Below, one piece after another: positions 14,443-23,842 of a stretch of 32,867 nucleotides of DNA. The notes beneath the pieces are model-generated. The model did no database searches and was not told the origin of the DNA. It saw only the letters and a program-made list of their open reading frames with translations. The translations under genes and the position numbers were made by a program. The stretch spans positions 1-32,867 of the forward strand of contig JAQTPE010000004.1 in the NCBI GenBank assembly GCA_028748925.1, read 5' to 3'. Every line of letters begins with the position of its first letter. The stretch's first letter is position 1. The stretch comes from Candidatus Omnitrophota bacterium (lineage in GTDB: Bacteria; Omnitrophota; Gorgyraeia; 2-01-FULL-45-10).

Positions 14443-16722
14443 ATGGCCAACGATATCAAAAAAATAGCTTTTATAGGTAATTATCTCCCAAGGCATTGCG
14501 GTATAGCGACATTTACCACGGATCTCTGCGAAACGTTTGCGGCTCAAAACCCGTCTGTCCAGGTCTTCGCGATACCTGTCACAGATATCGAAGAAGGCTA
14601 CGATTATCCCGATCGGGTACGTTTTGAGATCAAGGAACAGGACATAGACTCGTACAAAGCGGCGGCGGATTTTCTTAACCTGAACGATATAGACGTCGTC
14701 TGTCTTCAGCATGAATTCGGTATTTTTGGAGGCGACGCAGGCGGTTATATATTGGCATTATTACGTCAATTGAAGATGCCTATAATAACGACCCTGCATA
14801 CGGTACTGCAAAATCCGTCGGCGCGTCAAAGACGCGTTATGGACGAACTAATCGGCCTGTCCGATTATGTGATTGTAATGACTCAAAAAGCCGTCGACAT
14901 CCTTCGGGCGGTAAATAAGATAGACGTATATAAGATACGATTAATCCCGCACGGTATACCCGACGTTTCCTTTATCGATCCCAACTTTTACAAAGACCAG
15001 TATGGAGTCGAAGGCAAGACCGCGCTGTTGACATTCGGGCTTCTGGCTCCGCATAAGGGGATAGAGGTTGTCCTGCGCGCGCTTCCCGGAGTTATAAAAG
15101 AATATCCGAATGCGGTATATATAGTCGTTGGAGCTACGCATCCAAACCTATTAAGGCGTGAGGGTGAAGCATACAGGATTTTTTTACAACGCCTTTGTGA
15201 TGAGCTTAAAATTTCCAGAAATGTTATTTTTCATAACCGGTTTGTGTCTCCTGAAGAACTCAAAGAACTGCTCGTGCTTGCCGATATCTATATCACTCCA
15301 TACCTCGTGGAGGAGCAGGTAGTTTCCGGGACGCTTGCCTATTCGTTTGGCGTAGGAAACGCGGTTATCTCGACTCCATACTGGCATGCCGCCGAACTGC
15401 TCAGCGATGGCAAGGGGCTTATTGTGCCGTTTAATGATTCGGAAGCGACAGAGAAAGCGATCATAAGGCTTATCGGCAACGAAAATGAACGTAATGCTAT
15501 ACGCAAGAACGCCTATCTTTTAGGCCGTGAGATGATATGGGCCAATGTGGTGTCAAAATATGCTTTGATTTTCGAAGAATCCAGGATTAAACGTTCCCCC
15601 GCGGTGAAAAAGAAGATAAAGATGTATCCTCTCGAACAGCAGGTCCCCGTATTGCCCGATATCAAACTGGACCATCTCGTCAGGATGACGGATTCCATAG
15701 GGATATTCCAGCATGCCACTTTTAATGTTCCCAATTTTTCCGAAGGTTATTGTACGGATGACAATGCGCGCGCGCTTATTCTCATAGTGCTGCTCGAAAA
15801 CCTCGGTATCGTAAATTCTTTTAAGATCAACGATCTCGCGAGCCGTTACCTCAGCTTTATCAGTTACGCATGGGATCCTTCCATGGGCCGGTTCAGAAAT
15901 TTCCTAACTTTTCAGCGAAATTGGAGAGAAGAGACGCCCAGCGAAGATTGTCACGGGAGGGCTCTATGGGCTATAGGCACCTGCATAGGACGGTCTAAAA
16001 ACGAAGGATTTATTCAAATGTTAGTTGAAATCTTTGAGAAGGCTCTTGCCGCTTCGATGTCATTTACCTCGCCGCGCGCATGGGCTTTCATATTGCTCGG
16101 GATACATGAATACCTGCAGCGCTTTCACGGAGACAGGCTCGCACGCAACTGTATGCAAGCGCTTGCCGCGCGTCTTCAGGATATTTACAAGGCAAATAGC
16201 GACGCTCAATGGCGATGGTTTGAAGCGTCGTTGACATATTGTGACGCCAAATTACCCCATGCTCTTTTTTTAAGCGGACATGATCTCAATAATGAAGAGA
16301 TGCTTAAATCGGGAATAGAGGCTTTAGGCTGGCTTGCTAAGATACAGACTTCAGCGCGAGGTAATTTTCAACCGGTAGGCACGGATGGGGAGTACCATCG
16401 CGGCGGGGTCAAACCTGTCTTTGACCAGCAGCCGATAGAAGCCTATGCCACCGTTTCAGCATGCCTCGAAGCCTATCGTATCACAAAAGACAGGATTTGG
16501 TATGAGAAGGCTTTAAACACTTTTCAATGGTTCCTCGGAAGTAATGATCTTGGCATTTCTTTATATGACCCGGTGGGCGGCGGATGCTGTGACGGACTTC
16601 ACATCAACAGGGTAAATTGTAATCAAGGCGCCGAATCCACTCTTTCATTTCTTCTGGCACTGACCGAAATGACGCATATGGAAAATATTCTCGAGAGTCT
16701 TAAGGAGCCCGTAGAGGAATGA
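14443..16722 (+). CDS. GT4-family glycosyltransferase with C-terminal helical (toroid-like) domain
   Basis: 759 aa. Residues 1 to about 385 are a GT-B fold family 4 glycosyltransferase: IAFIGNYLPRHCGIATFTTDL, LQHEFGIFGGDAGG, HTVLQNPSARQRRV, IRLIPHGIPDV, LLTFGLLAPHKGIEVVLRAL and the donor-site region PYLVEEQVVSGTLAYSFGVGNAVISTPYWHAAELL. Residues about 395-755 are a separate helix-rich domain (DHLVRMTDSIGIFQHA, GYCTDDNARALI, CHGRALWAIGTC) resembling alpha/alpha-toroid glycosidase folds; its activity is unknown. The downstream GH130 gene overlaps by four bases, a pairing seen in mannose-polymer or mannoside metabolism. The donor is probably a nucleotide-mannose, by inference from that pairing. 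No clear Shine-Dalgarno is visible before the ATG. Confidence 0.88.
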   Translation: MANDIKKIAFIGNYLPRHCGIATFTTDLCETFAAQNPSVQVFAIPVTDIEEGYDYPDRVRFEIKEQDIDSYKAAADFLNLNDIDVVCLQHEFGIFGGDAGGYILALLRQLKMPIITTLHTVLQNPSARQRRVMDELIGLSDYVIVMTQKAVDILRAVNKIDVYKIRLIPHGIPDVSFIDPNFYKDQYGVEGKTALLTFGLLAPHKGIEVVLRALPGVIKEYPNAVYIVVGATHPNLLRREGEAYRIFLQRLCDELKISRNVIFHNRFVSPEELKELLVLADIYITPYLVEEQVVSGTLAYSFGVGNAVISTPYWHAAELLSDGKGLIVPFNDSEATEKAIIRLIGNENERNAIRKNAYLLGREMIWANVVSKYALIFEESRIKRSPAVKKKIKMYPLEQQVPVLPDIKLDHLVRMTDSIGIFQHATFNVPNFSEGYCTDDNARALILIVLLENLGIVNSFKINDLASRYLSFISYAWDPSMGRFRNFLTFQRNWREETPSEDCHGRALWAIGTCIGRSKNEGFIQMLVEIFEKALAASMSFTSPRAWAFILLGIHEYLQRFHGDRLARNCMQALAARLQDIYKANSDAQWRWFEASLTYCDAKLPHALFLSGHDLNNEEMLKSGIEALGWLAKIQTSARGNFQPVGTDGEYHRGGVKPVFDQQPIEAYATVSACLEAYRITKDRIWYEKALNTFQWFLGSNDLGISLYDPVGGGCCDGLHINRVNCNQGAESTLSFLLALTEMTHMENILESLKEPVEE

Positions 16723-18161
16723 TAAAGGATGCCGGCATAGTTATCGCACCCGATAACGGGCGCGTTATCATCAGGCCTTATATTCCCGCCGATCAATCGC
16801 GTATCTCGGGGATAGTAGCGCGCGTTATGGCCCTGAGCGAATCCGCCGCCGAAAAAGAGTTAAAGAAGGTGATGCAAAATTTTTCGGGCAGGCATCATGA
16901 TTTCGAAGCAGTTCTTGAGCGCCAATTTGAGGTTGTCCGCGCATATATGCCCCCCGGTTTTGTACCTTCGAAAGCGCGCAAATTTCTCATAGGGGGATAC
17001 TTCATCGGCGAACGTTCGTATGAGTCAACGGCTCTTTTTAATCCTTCCATTGTGGCGCATCCCGATCAGTCGGGGGTTTCTCGCGGTTCGTTACGCATAA
17101 TTATTTCTTTGCGCGCGACAGGAGAAGGGCATATATCCGCATTGGCATTCCGTTCAGGGGTCGTAGACCGGTATGGATCTATATCGCTCGATACGGCTTC
17201 CAGATTTGCCTGCACCGCCGAACCAAAACCGAATACGCTTTATGATAAGACATGTTTTACCGGAAAACTTTATGAGATGGGGCTGGAGAATAATTGCTCA
17301 AAACAAATTACGGAACCTCTGCCGGTCGAGTTTACCATGGATGAACTTCAAAATGAGGTCAATACCTATATTGCCGGGCATAGTCCGCTGACTCCGCCGG
17401 ACAGACTTACCTGTGAAAAGGTCTTATGGCTCGCGCGATGTAATTATGAAGCCGCTTTCGATCCGGGATCTGCGCTCTCAGAACGTGTTCTATTTCCGTT
17501 CTCGCCCAGCGAGCAGAACGGTATGGAGGACGCGCGTTTTGTTTTTTTCAAGGGCGATGACGGAATCGAAAAATACTATGCCACCTACACGGCGTATGAC
17601 GGGAGGGTCATTCTCCCGCAGATAATGGAAACGGAGGATTTTGTTCATTTTAAAATGATCACCCTGAACGGGCCTGCGGCGGTCAACAAAGGAATGGCTC
17701 TCTTCCCCCGCAAGGTAAACGGCCGTTACGCTATGATATCCCGCAACGATAACGAAAGACTTTTTCTTATGTATTCCGACAATATCCATTTTTGGCATGA
17801 AGCCGTTCCGATTATAGATCCTTTATACTCCTGGGAATTTGTGCAGATCGGGAATTGCGGTTCTCCCATCGAGACTGAGCGCGGATGGCTTCTCTTGACT
17901 CACGGCGTCGGCCCACTGCGTCAATACTCGATCGGCGCGGCTCTGCTTGACCGCGATGATCCTTCGCATGTACTCGGCCGATTGGCCGAACCGCTTATTT
18001 GTTGGGAAGATAAAAGCCGTTCCGGATATGTTCCCAACGTCGTCTATTCGTGCGGCGCTATGGTCCATGGCGATATGCTTATTATTCCTTATGCATTATC
18101 CGATCAACAGACGGCCATAGCGCTGGTATCACTGCGTGAGATATTGGATAAATTATCTTAG
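16719..18161 (+). CDS. GH130-family glycoside phosphorylase (mannoside phosphorylase-like)
   Basis: Members of GH130 reversibly phosphorolyse beta-mannosides to mannose-1-phosphate. Family signs are the five-blade propeller elements LFNPSIVAHPDQ, NGMEDARFV with the proton-donor Asp position, the phosphate-site region NCGSPIETERGWLLLTHGVGP, YSIGAALLDRDDPSHVLGR and GYVPNVVYSCG. At 480 aa it is longer than core enzymes (about 330-390), with an N-terminal extension of about 100 residues (NGRVIIRPYIPADQSRISGIVARVM) that is helical in character. It starts inside the glycosyltransferase stop (ATGA), so the two are co-translated; together they could build and recover a mannose-containing glycan. The exact substrate is not known. 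Confidence 0.9.
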   Translation: MIKDAGIVIAPDNGRVIIRPYIPADQSRISGIVARVMALSESAAEKELKKVMQNFSGRHHDFEAVLERQFEVVRAYMPPGFVPSKARKFLIGGYFIGERSYESTALFNPSIVAHPDQSGVSRGSLRIIISLRATGEGHISALAFRSGVVDRYGSISLDTASRFACTAEPKPNTLYDKTCFTGKLYEMGLENNCSKQITEPLPVEFTMDELQNEVNTYIAGHSPLTPPDRLTCEKVLWLARCNYEAAFDPGSALSERVLFPFSPSEQNGMEDARFVFFKGDDGIEKYYATYTAYDGRVILPQIMETEDFVHFKMITLNGPAAVNKGMALFPRKVNGRYAMISRNDNERLFLMYSDNIHFWHEAVPIIDPLYSWEFVQIGNCGSPIETERGWLLLTHGVGPLRQYSIGAALLDRDDPSHVLGRLAEPLICWEDKSRSGYVPNVVYSCGAMVHGDMLIIPYALSDQQTAIALVSLREILDKLS

Positions 18162-18237
18162 GTAAGAGGTTCGGAATAATCTATGGTTAAGACTAAAATA
18201 TATCAAGGTAAGGCCGGTCGAAAAAAAGGAGATACAT

Positions 18238-18636
18238 ATGGATAGTTCGATATTGCTTGCAAGGCTCATTGGCCCGTACATAATTCTGATCGGCGTTGCC
18301 CTTATATTTAACCAAAAGACATTCCGGAAAATTATTGAAGATTTTCCGAAAAATCCTTCACTGGTCTTTATGGCAGGACTTTTTACATTTGTTGCCGGCC
18401 TGGCCACCGTATTATTTCACAATATATGGGTTGCTGATTGGCGCGTGATAATTACGGTATTCGGCTGGTTAATGCTGATCAAAGGCGTATCTCTTGTAAT
18501 GATGCCGGGTATTCTGTTCAAGACTACAAAAGTCTATTCGGATAATTTAAAACTGGTACTAATCCCCTGGGGCATAATGATTTTGATCGGTATTTTTCTG
18601 GTGATCAAAGGCTATATTATTAAGGTATGCTATTGA
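18238..18636 (+). CDS. Uncharacterised four-helix membrane protein
   Basis: 132 aa with an AAAAGGAG ribosome site. Four hydrophobic segments are visible: about 8-24, 43-60, 73-92 and 107-128, with short charged loops. It resembles the small inner-membrane proteins of unknown function found widely in bacteria (no family name can be given with confidence). No catalytic motif is seen. It begins a run of three small membrane-protein genes. Confidence 0.75.
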   Translation: MDSSILLARLIGPYIILIGVALIFNQKTFRKIIEDFPKNPSLVFMAGLFTFVAGLATVLFHNIWVADWRVIITVFGWLMLIKGVSLVMMPGILFKTTKVYSDNLKLVLIPWGIMILIGIFLVIKGYIIKVCY

Positions 18637-18655
18637 TTATAACGGGAGGTAGGTT

Positions 18656-18904
18656 ATGAAATTGGACGTAAAGGCGTTTGGTCTCGCAGGAGGTATCATA
18701 TGGGGCGCCAGCATGTTTGTGCTGACGTGGTTTGGGATATTGGGCTACGGCAGTTTGAACGCGGCATCTGTAGCGAAGGCGTATTACATCGGCTATTCGG
18801 TAAGCCCTGCAGGCAGTATAATAGGCGCGATCTACGGTTTTTTCGATGCCGGTATAGGGTGTGCGTTATTGGCTTTGCTGTATAACAAACTTATAAAAAA
18901 ATAA
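18656..18904 (+). CDS. Small two-helix membrane protein ('holin-like' family)
   Basis: 82 aa, GGGAGG ribosome site. It has an N-terminal helix (FGLAGGIIWGASMFVLTWFGIL) and a C-terminal helix (SIIGAIYGFFDAGIGCALLALLYNKLI) joined by a loop with YYIGYSVSPAGS. Similar chromosomal proteins are often labelled 'bacteriophage holin' in databases (recollection), but no phage genes surround it, so a lysis role should not be assumed. Confidence 0.7.
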   Translation: MKLDVKAFGLAGGIIWGASMFVLTWFGILGYGSLNAASVAKAYYIGYSVSPAGSIIGAIYGFFDAGIGCALLALLYNKLIKK

Positions 18905-18937
18905 GAGCTTTATTAAACAGATATAAGTAATGAGATT

Positions 18938-19198
18938 ATGAGCCCGGATATTTTCGAATCTTTAATGCTGGTCTGTTTCGGAGCCGCATGGCCTTTCTCT
19001 ATCTATAAGATGATAAAGACCAAAAAGGCGCATGGAAAAAGTTTAAGCTTTCTCATAGTTATTCTGATGGGCTACATATCGGGTATCGCGTTCGAATACT
19101 TTGGGGAAAGAAACGACGTCATGTTTTTATATCTGCTCAACACCCTTATGGTCACCATCGATCTTATTTTGACGATAAGGTACAAGGCAGCTCAATAA
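18938..19198 (+). CDS. PQ-loop/SemiSWEET-like three-helix membrane protein
   Basis: 86 aa with three predicted helices. The first contains CFGAAWPFSIYKMIKTKKAHGKSLSFL, where a helix-breaking Pro followed by a charged turn and GKS matches the half-transporter pattern of SemiSWEET/PQ-loop proteins. Those dimerise to move sugars or other small solutes; the substrate here is unknown. The ribosome site is weak. Confidence 0.65.
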   Translation: MSPDIFESLMLVCFGAAWPFSIYKMIKTKKAHGKSLSFLIVILMGYISGIAFEYFGERNDVMFLYLLNTLMVTIDLILTIRYKAAQ

Positions 19199-19229
19199 TT
19201 TAAAAGAAGATTAAAAGAGGAGTCGAAAA

Positions 19230-20039
19230 ATGAGCATGTTATCGGACATAACATTATTCGAATGGCTGTCGCTTCTTCTGATAATATCTGTAGCTATCCT
19301 CGGAGGATATTATCCGCTTATGCGGAGAGATAAGGCGAGGGGCAGGGAGGGGTTTCCGGCCGGGGAGTCTTTTACCGCGGGGGTATTTTTAGCCCTGGCA
19401 TTAACCATAATGCTGCCGGCGGGCTATCATCTGTTTAATAAGGCGTTTCCGGAATTTAACTACCCGATAGCATCCATCGTGGCCATAGCATCGTTTCTGC
19501 TTTTACTTGCCATCGAACATGTGACTATGAAATTGGCAAAATCCCATACAGGCCGGGATACAGGATTATCCGATCCCGTTATTCCTATAATAATGACGGT
19601 CATGATAGCCATACCTTCGTTTCTCCTGGGTACCGCTCTTGGGGTAAGCAGGACATTTTCAGCCGTCTTCATACTGGTAGCCATATTAGCCCATAAAAGT
19701 TCGGCGGGCTTTGGCCTGGCATTAACTATGGCACGAAGTACGTTAACCCGGGTTCAGACCTATATTGTATATGGTCTGTTTGTAATCTCCACTCCTCTCG
19801 GAATACTTGTAGGCGCCGATATTCATCAATTCCTTAAAGGGGACATCATGCTTATAGTGAAAGCTTTTATATTATCGGCCGCTGCCGGTATATTTCTTTA
19901 TATGTGTACGCTTCACGGGTTCAGGGACACGCCTTTGGTCAAACACTGTTCCGGAGTGAAAGGTTTCAGTATAATGCTGGCAGGCCTTATTCTTACCGCC
20001 CTGGTGCGCCTTATGCTAGGCCTGGCCCACGGTGGATAA
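19230..20039 (+). CDS. ZIP-family-like metal transporter
   Basis: 269 aa, AGAGGAG ribosome site, about eight hydrophobic helices. The helix IV motif reads ILAHKSSAGFGLALTM, in the position of ZIP's H-N-x-P-E-G, and helix V reads SAAAGIFLYMCTLHGF, matching the small-residue A-G-x-F-L-Y pattern. Several canonical metal ligands (the Glu in helix IV and the HE pair in helix V) are replaced, as in the eukaryote-like ZIP branch, so the transported metal is uncertain. An internal cytoplasmic loop lacks a His-rich tract. Confidence 0.75.
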   Translation: MSMLSDITLFEWLSLLLIISVAILGGYYPLMRRDKARGREGFPAGESFTAGVFLALALTIMLPAGYHLFNKAFPEFNYPIASIVAIASFLLLLAIEHVTMKLAKSHTGRDTGLSDPVIPIIMTVMIAIPSFLLGTALGVSRTFSAVFILVAILAHKSSAGFGLALTMARSTLTRVQTYIVYGLFVISTPLGILVGADIHQFLKGDIMLIVKAFILSAAAGIFLYMCTLHGFRDTPLVKHCSGVKGFSIMLAGLILTALVRLMLGLAHGG

Positions 20040-20072
20040 TTTTTTTATCGGCTCTTAAGAAAGACATAAAAG

Positions 20073-20504
20073 ATGGTGAAAAGATTCAGTCATAGCTGTG
20101 TACTCGTTAAGAACTTGAATAGGTCCCTGAGATTTTACGGAGATCTTTTAGGATTGAAAGTAGTGAAAAAAGTTACTGTGGAGGGTAATTGTCCGGAGAC
20201 CGCCTATAATATCAAGGGCCTGAAAATAACATACGTTAAATTACGTGCGCCGTGCGACCCGAAGAAGAGGGATGGCCTGGTTGAGTTGCAATGCTGGCAA
20301 AGGCCTAAGACGCCGGCAAATAAGACATATAATCACCTGTCTTTCAACGTGAGCGGCCTGGAAAGGGAATACAAACGCCTGAAAAAGCGCGGGGTGAAAT
20401 TTATTTCACAACCGGTTATTACGCCTAATGGTAAAAGTAAACTATGCTCTTGCTATGATCCGGATAATAACCTGATAGAATTTATCGAGGATCTAAGCAA
20501 GTGA
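20073..20504 (+). CDS. VOC (glyoxalase/bleomycin-resistance fold) family protein
   Basis: 143 aa with two beta-alpha-beta-beta-beta modules: RFSHSCVLVKNLNRSLRFYGDLLGLKVV and YNHLSFNVSGLEREYKRLKKRGVKF, closing with YDPDNNLIEFIED. His7, His90 (NHLSF) and the Glu in LIEFIE sit where metal ligands lie in VOC enzymes. Substrate could be methylglyoxal-hemithioacetal, methylmalonyl-CoA or something else; sequence does not decide. The stop codon is 20 nt upstream of the aspartate decarboxylase start. Confidence 0.85.
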   Translation: MVKRFSHSCVLVKNLNRSLRFYGDLLGLKVVKKVTVEGNCPETAYNIKGLKITYVKLRAPCDPKKRDGLVELQCWQRPKTPANKTYNHLSFNVSGLEREYKRLKKRGVKFISQPVITPNGKSKLCSCYDPDNNLIEFIEDLSK

Positions 20505-20524
20505 CTGTTGGAAAGGAGCGTGTT

Positions 20525-22117
20525 ATGGGACGTTCGGAACAGGAAAAAGGTTATGAGGCGCTTAGCCCGTTTGAACTTAAGAATAAACTGATCAGTATGG
20601 CCCAGACGCATCGCGAAAAGATCATGCTGAACGCCGGAAGGGGTAACCCCAACTGGGTAGCTATAGCGCCCAGGGAAGGATTCTTTCAGTTTGGATTGTT
20701 CGCTTTATCGGAGTCGCAACGTTCTCCCCATAGATCGGGTCTGGGGACCGTAGCGCAGAAGGAAGGGCTCTCCGGGCGGTTCAGGGATTATCTGGCCAAG
20801 AACTCCGCTTTACCGGGAGCCGCGTTTCTGACGGAGGTTTTCGCTTATGTGTGCGACGTTCTTAAAATATCCGGAGATGATTTTTTAAATGAGATGGTTG
20901 ACGCGGTCCTTGGAGATCATTATCCGACGCCCGACAGGATGCTCGAGATATGCGAGCATATTGTGCATAAATATCTTGAGCAAGAGATGTTCGGAGGTGA
21001 CGCTTCTATAGGTAAGTTCGATCTCTTCGCGACCGAGGGCGGAACAGCGGCGATGGACTACATATTTACGACTTTGGCGGAAAACAAAATAATCCATAAA
21101 GGCGACAAGATAGCTATGGGAACGCCGATATTCACGCCTTATATCGAGATACCAAGGCTTAATGATTATGAGCTTGTGGAGCTCGAAATCAAGCAGGATG
21201 AGAATTCCGACTGGCAATATCCGGATACTGAAATAGAGAAGCTTTTGGATCCGGCGGTTAAAGCGTTCTTTCTGGTAAATCCATCCAATCCCACATCTGT
21301 CAGCGTGCAAAAGCGTTCACTTGACAAGATAGCTGAGCTCGTCCGCGAGCGCCGTAAAGATCTTATAATATTGACGGATGACGTTTATGGTACGTTCGTC
21401 AACGGTTTTCGTTCGCTTGCCGCCGCGGCGCCGCATAACACAATACTCGTCTATTCCTTCTCAAAATATTTCGGCGCTACGGGATGGCGCCTGGGAGTTA
21501 TAGGTATACACGAGGATAACATCCTGGACCGGCGTATCGCGTCATTGACCCGGGCCGAAAAGGAGGAATTACACGCCCGTTATTGCACCGTTGAGCTTGA
21601 TCCGGACCATATGAAGATCATCGATAGGATGGTCGCCGATTCCCGTTCGGTAGCTCTCCATCACACAGCCGGGCTATCGACGCCTCAACAGGTTATGATG
21701 GTCATGTTTGCGCTGCACTGCCTTATGGACAGAAAGGGCGCTTATAAGAGTATGGCCCAGGATATAGTAAGGAAACGTTTCGAATCTCTCTATACGGCCG
21801 TAGGCGTAAAGGCCCCGGACAACGAATACGACGCCCGTTACTACACGACTATCGACATTCCGGGCCTTGCAAAAGCGAGATACGGTGCGGATTTCGCGAA
21901 CTATCTGGTTAAAAATTTCGAACCGATAGATTTCGTATGGCGTTTGGCCGATGAAAAATCCATAGTCTTGATGGATGGCGGCGGGTTTGACGCGCCTAAC
22001 ATGTCCGTCAGGGTATCGTTGGCCAATCTCGATGACAGCGCCTATATTAATATAGGAAAGGGCATAAGCGAACTGCTCGAGGATTATTACAATACGTGGA
22101 AGTCATCCAATAAGTAG
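20525..22117 (+). CDS. aspD: L-aspartate 4-decarboxylase (aspartate beta-decarboxylase)
   Basis: PLP-dependent fold-type I enzyme converting aspartate to alanine and CO2. The ORF track's GTG at 20501 overlaps the previous stop, but ATG 20525 stands 6 nt after AAAGGAG, so 530 aa (MGRSEQEKGYEAL) is preferred, the usual length. Specific family features are the N-terminal NAGRGNPNWVA, the aminotransferase core FLVNPSNPTSVS, ILTDDVYGTFV and the PLP lysine in VYSFSKYFGATGWRLGVIG, plus a long insertion relative to ordinary aspartate aminotransferases (residues about 70-160). The AspT antiporter follows within 10 nt, the same pairing as in Tetragenococcus, where decarboxylation coupled to Asp/Ala exchange generates proton motive force (established for that system). 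Confidence 0.95.
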   Translation: MGRSEQEKGYEALSPFELKNKLISMAQTHREKIMLNAGRGNPNWVAIAPREGFFQFGLFALSESQRSPHRSGLGTVAQKEGLSGRFRDYLAKNSALPGAAFLTEVFAYVCDVLKISGDDFLNEMVDAVLGDHYPTPDRMLEICEHIVHKYLEQEMFGGDASIGKFDLFATEGGTAAMDYIFTTLAENKIIHKGDKIAMGTPIFTPYIEIPRLNDYELVELEIKQDENSDWQYPDTEIEKLLDPAVKAFFLVNPSNPTSVSVQKRSLDKIAELVRERRKDLIILTDDVYGTFVNGFRSLAAAAPHNTILVYSFSKYFGATGWRLGVIGIHEDNILDRRIASLTRAEKEELHARYCTVELDPDHMKIIDRMVADSRSVALHHTAGLSTPQQVMMVMFALHCLMDRKGAYKSMAQDIVRKRFESLYTAVGVKAPDNEYDARYYTTIDIPGLAKARYGADFANYLVKNFEPIDFVWRLADEKSIVLMDGGGFDAPNMSVRVSLANLDDSAYINIGKGISELLEDYYNTWKSSNK

Positions 22118-22126
22118 GAGGCGTTG

Positions 22127-23815
22127 ATGATTCATGATATAGCACAGGTGATGCGCGACAATCCGCAAATAGTGCTTTTCCTGGCTCTTGCCATCGGCTA
22201 CTTTGCGGGAAAGCGGCTTAAGATATTCGGGTTTACGCTGGGTTCGACAGCATCGATCCTGTTGGCGGCTATTGTAGTCGGCCAGGTAGGTATTAAGATT
22301 CCCGGGATAGTAAAGGATATAAGTTTTGCCTTATTCATTTTCACCGTAGGGTATAAGGTAGGGCCGCAGTTTTTTGGTTCGCTCAAAAAGGATGGGGCCA
22401 ATTATCTCTGGTTGACGATAGTGGTAGCGGTCACGGCCCTTGCGGCGACGCTCACTATCGGCAAACTCATGCATTTTGACAAAGGTACGACAGCCGGCAT
22501 GTTTGCCGGTTCGATGACGACCTCCGCCGCGATCGGCACGGGTGAAGGCGCGATCGGACGTCTTGGGGGCTCTGAGAATGATAAGAACGAGCTTGATTCA
22601 AATCTGGCCGTAGCATATGCGATCACATATATTTTCGGCACTGCGGGTACGATCATACTTGTGAAACTGGCCCCCGCGATATTGAAGATAGACCTTAAGG
22701 CAGAGGTAAGGAAGCTGGAGGTCCAGATGGGTGGTGTTGGACTCAACGAAGAGAATCCGGAATTGTTTTCGTGGAGCAATCCTCTCGATATGCGGGCCTA
22801 TACGGCACTTAACGGAGCGATTATAGGAAAAAATGTGTCCCGTGTGGAAGCCCTCCTGCCCGGAAGGGTAGCGATAGATAAGATAAAGAGAGGGGATAAC
22901 GTAATTGAATGCACTCCAGAGACGGTTATAATGCGTGAAGATGTGCTTCTTGTACTTGGTAAGACCGCTCAGCTGGTGCATGCTGATGAACTTATAGGGC
23001 CGGAGATTGACCGGGCGAATGTCATGGACATGGCCGGAGAGGTAATGGATATATGTGTCCTGAATAAGAATGTCGCCGGCAAGACGCTTGAAGAGCTTGG
23101 TAAGCTCAAGCTTGCTCATGGGATATTTTTACGCAAAGCGACCAGGCAGGGGCATGAATTGCCTATTATGCCCGGGACTGTGATACATAAGTGCGATTTG
23201 CTTCGGCTTATCGGAGCCAAAGATGATGTGGAGAAGGCGGTCTCATTCCTGGGATATGCGGAACGGCCTACCACAGTCACCGATCTTGTAACAGTGGCGG
23301 CAGGCTGTATCGCCGGCACGCTTCTGGGGCTGATAGTGATCCCGGTCTTCGGTATACCGATAACGTTGGGTACGGGCGGCGGAGTACTCGTAGCCGGATT
23401 GTTATGCGGATGGCTAAGGTCAATGCATCCGACCTTTGGACAGATACCGGGAGGCGCTCAATGGGTATTGGGAGATCTCGGACTTAATTTATTCGTGGCC
23501 TGTGTGGGTGTCGCGGCCGGGCCGCAGGCGTTGACCGCGCTCAAGACGACCGGTTTGGCTGTATTCCTGGGCGGGATCGCGGTGACGACGCTGCCTATAA
23601 TTGCCGTTATCTTTTTCGGGCTAAAAGTTTTCAAGATGAATCCCATATTGCTCTTCGGCGCGACTACCGGTTCTCATAATTGTACAGCTTCACTCAATGC
23701 CATCATAGAAGCATCCGGCGGCAGCCCGTTGGCCGTACTGGGTTACGCCGCTCCGTATGCTTTTGCGAACGTGCTCCTGACGGTTTGGGGCAGTCTGATC
23801 GTTAATTTGATGTAA
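22127..23815 (+). CDS. aspT: Aspartate:alanine antiporter AspT (AAE family)
   Basis: 562 aa from ATG 22127, 5 nt after TAGGAGG (the track's TTG 22124 is less likely). Five N-terminal helices with FALFIFTVGYKVGPQFFGSL and MFAGSMTTSAAIGTGEGAIG, then a large cytoplasmic region with two TrkA-C-like (RCK_C) modules (about 205-290 and 295-375), then a second helix bundle with a repeat of the first (FVACVGVAAGPQALTAL, FGATTGSHNCTASLNAIIEASGG). This inverted two-half layout is diagnostic of AspT/YidE-type transporters. Position after aspD makes aspartate uptake with alanine export the most likely function. Such exchange moves net negative charge inward, building membrane potential. Confidence 0.95.
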   Translation: MIHDIAQVMRDNPQIVLFLALAIGYFAGKRLKIFGFTLGSTASILLAAIVVGQVGIKIPGIVKDISFALFIFTVGYKVGPQFFGSLKKDGANYLWLTIVVAVTALAATLTIGKLMHFDKGTTAGMFAGSMTTSAAIGTGEGAIGRLGGSENDKNELDSNLAVAYAITYIFGTAGTIILVKLAPAILKIDLKAEVRKLEVQMGGVGLNEENPELFSWSNPLDMRAYTALNGAIIGKNVSRVEALLPGRVAIDKIKRGDNVIECTPETVIMREDVLLVLGKTAQLVHADELIGPEIDRANVMDMAGEVMDICVLNKNVAGKTLEELGKLKLAHGIFLRKATRQGHELPIMPGTVIHKCDLLRLIGAKDDVEKAVSFLGYAERPTTVTDLVTVAAGCIAGTLLGLIVIPVFGIPITLGTGGGVLVAGLLCGWLRSMHPTFGQIPGGAQWVLGDLGLNLFVACVGVAAGPQALTALKTTGLAVFLGGIAVTTLPIIAVIFFGLKVFKMNPILLFGATTGSHNCTASLNAIIEASGGSPLAVLGYAAPYAFANVLLTVWGSLIVNLM

Positions 23816-23842
23816 ATAGCATAACCTAAAAAGGAGGGTATT

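Noticed and set aside
18656-18904. Prophage remnant suggested by a holin-like protein
   Set aside because: No endolysin, integrase, capsid or tail genes are nearby, and such proteins occur on many chromosomes without phage.
22598-23119. 173-aa minus-strand ORF inside aspT
   Set aside because: Antisense shadow of a well-supported gene with no ribosome site or recognisable domain.
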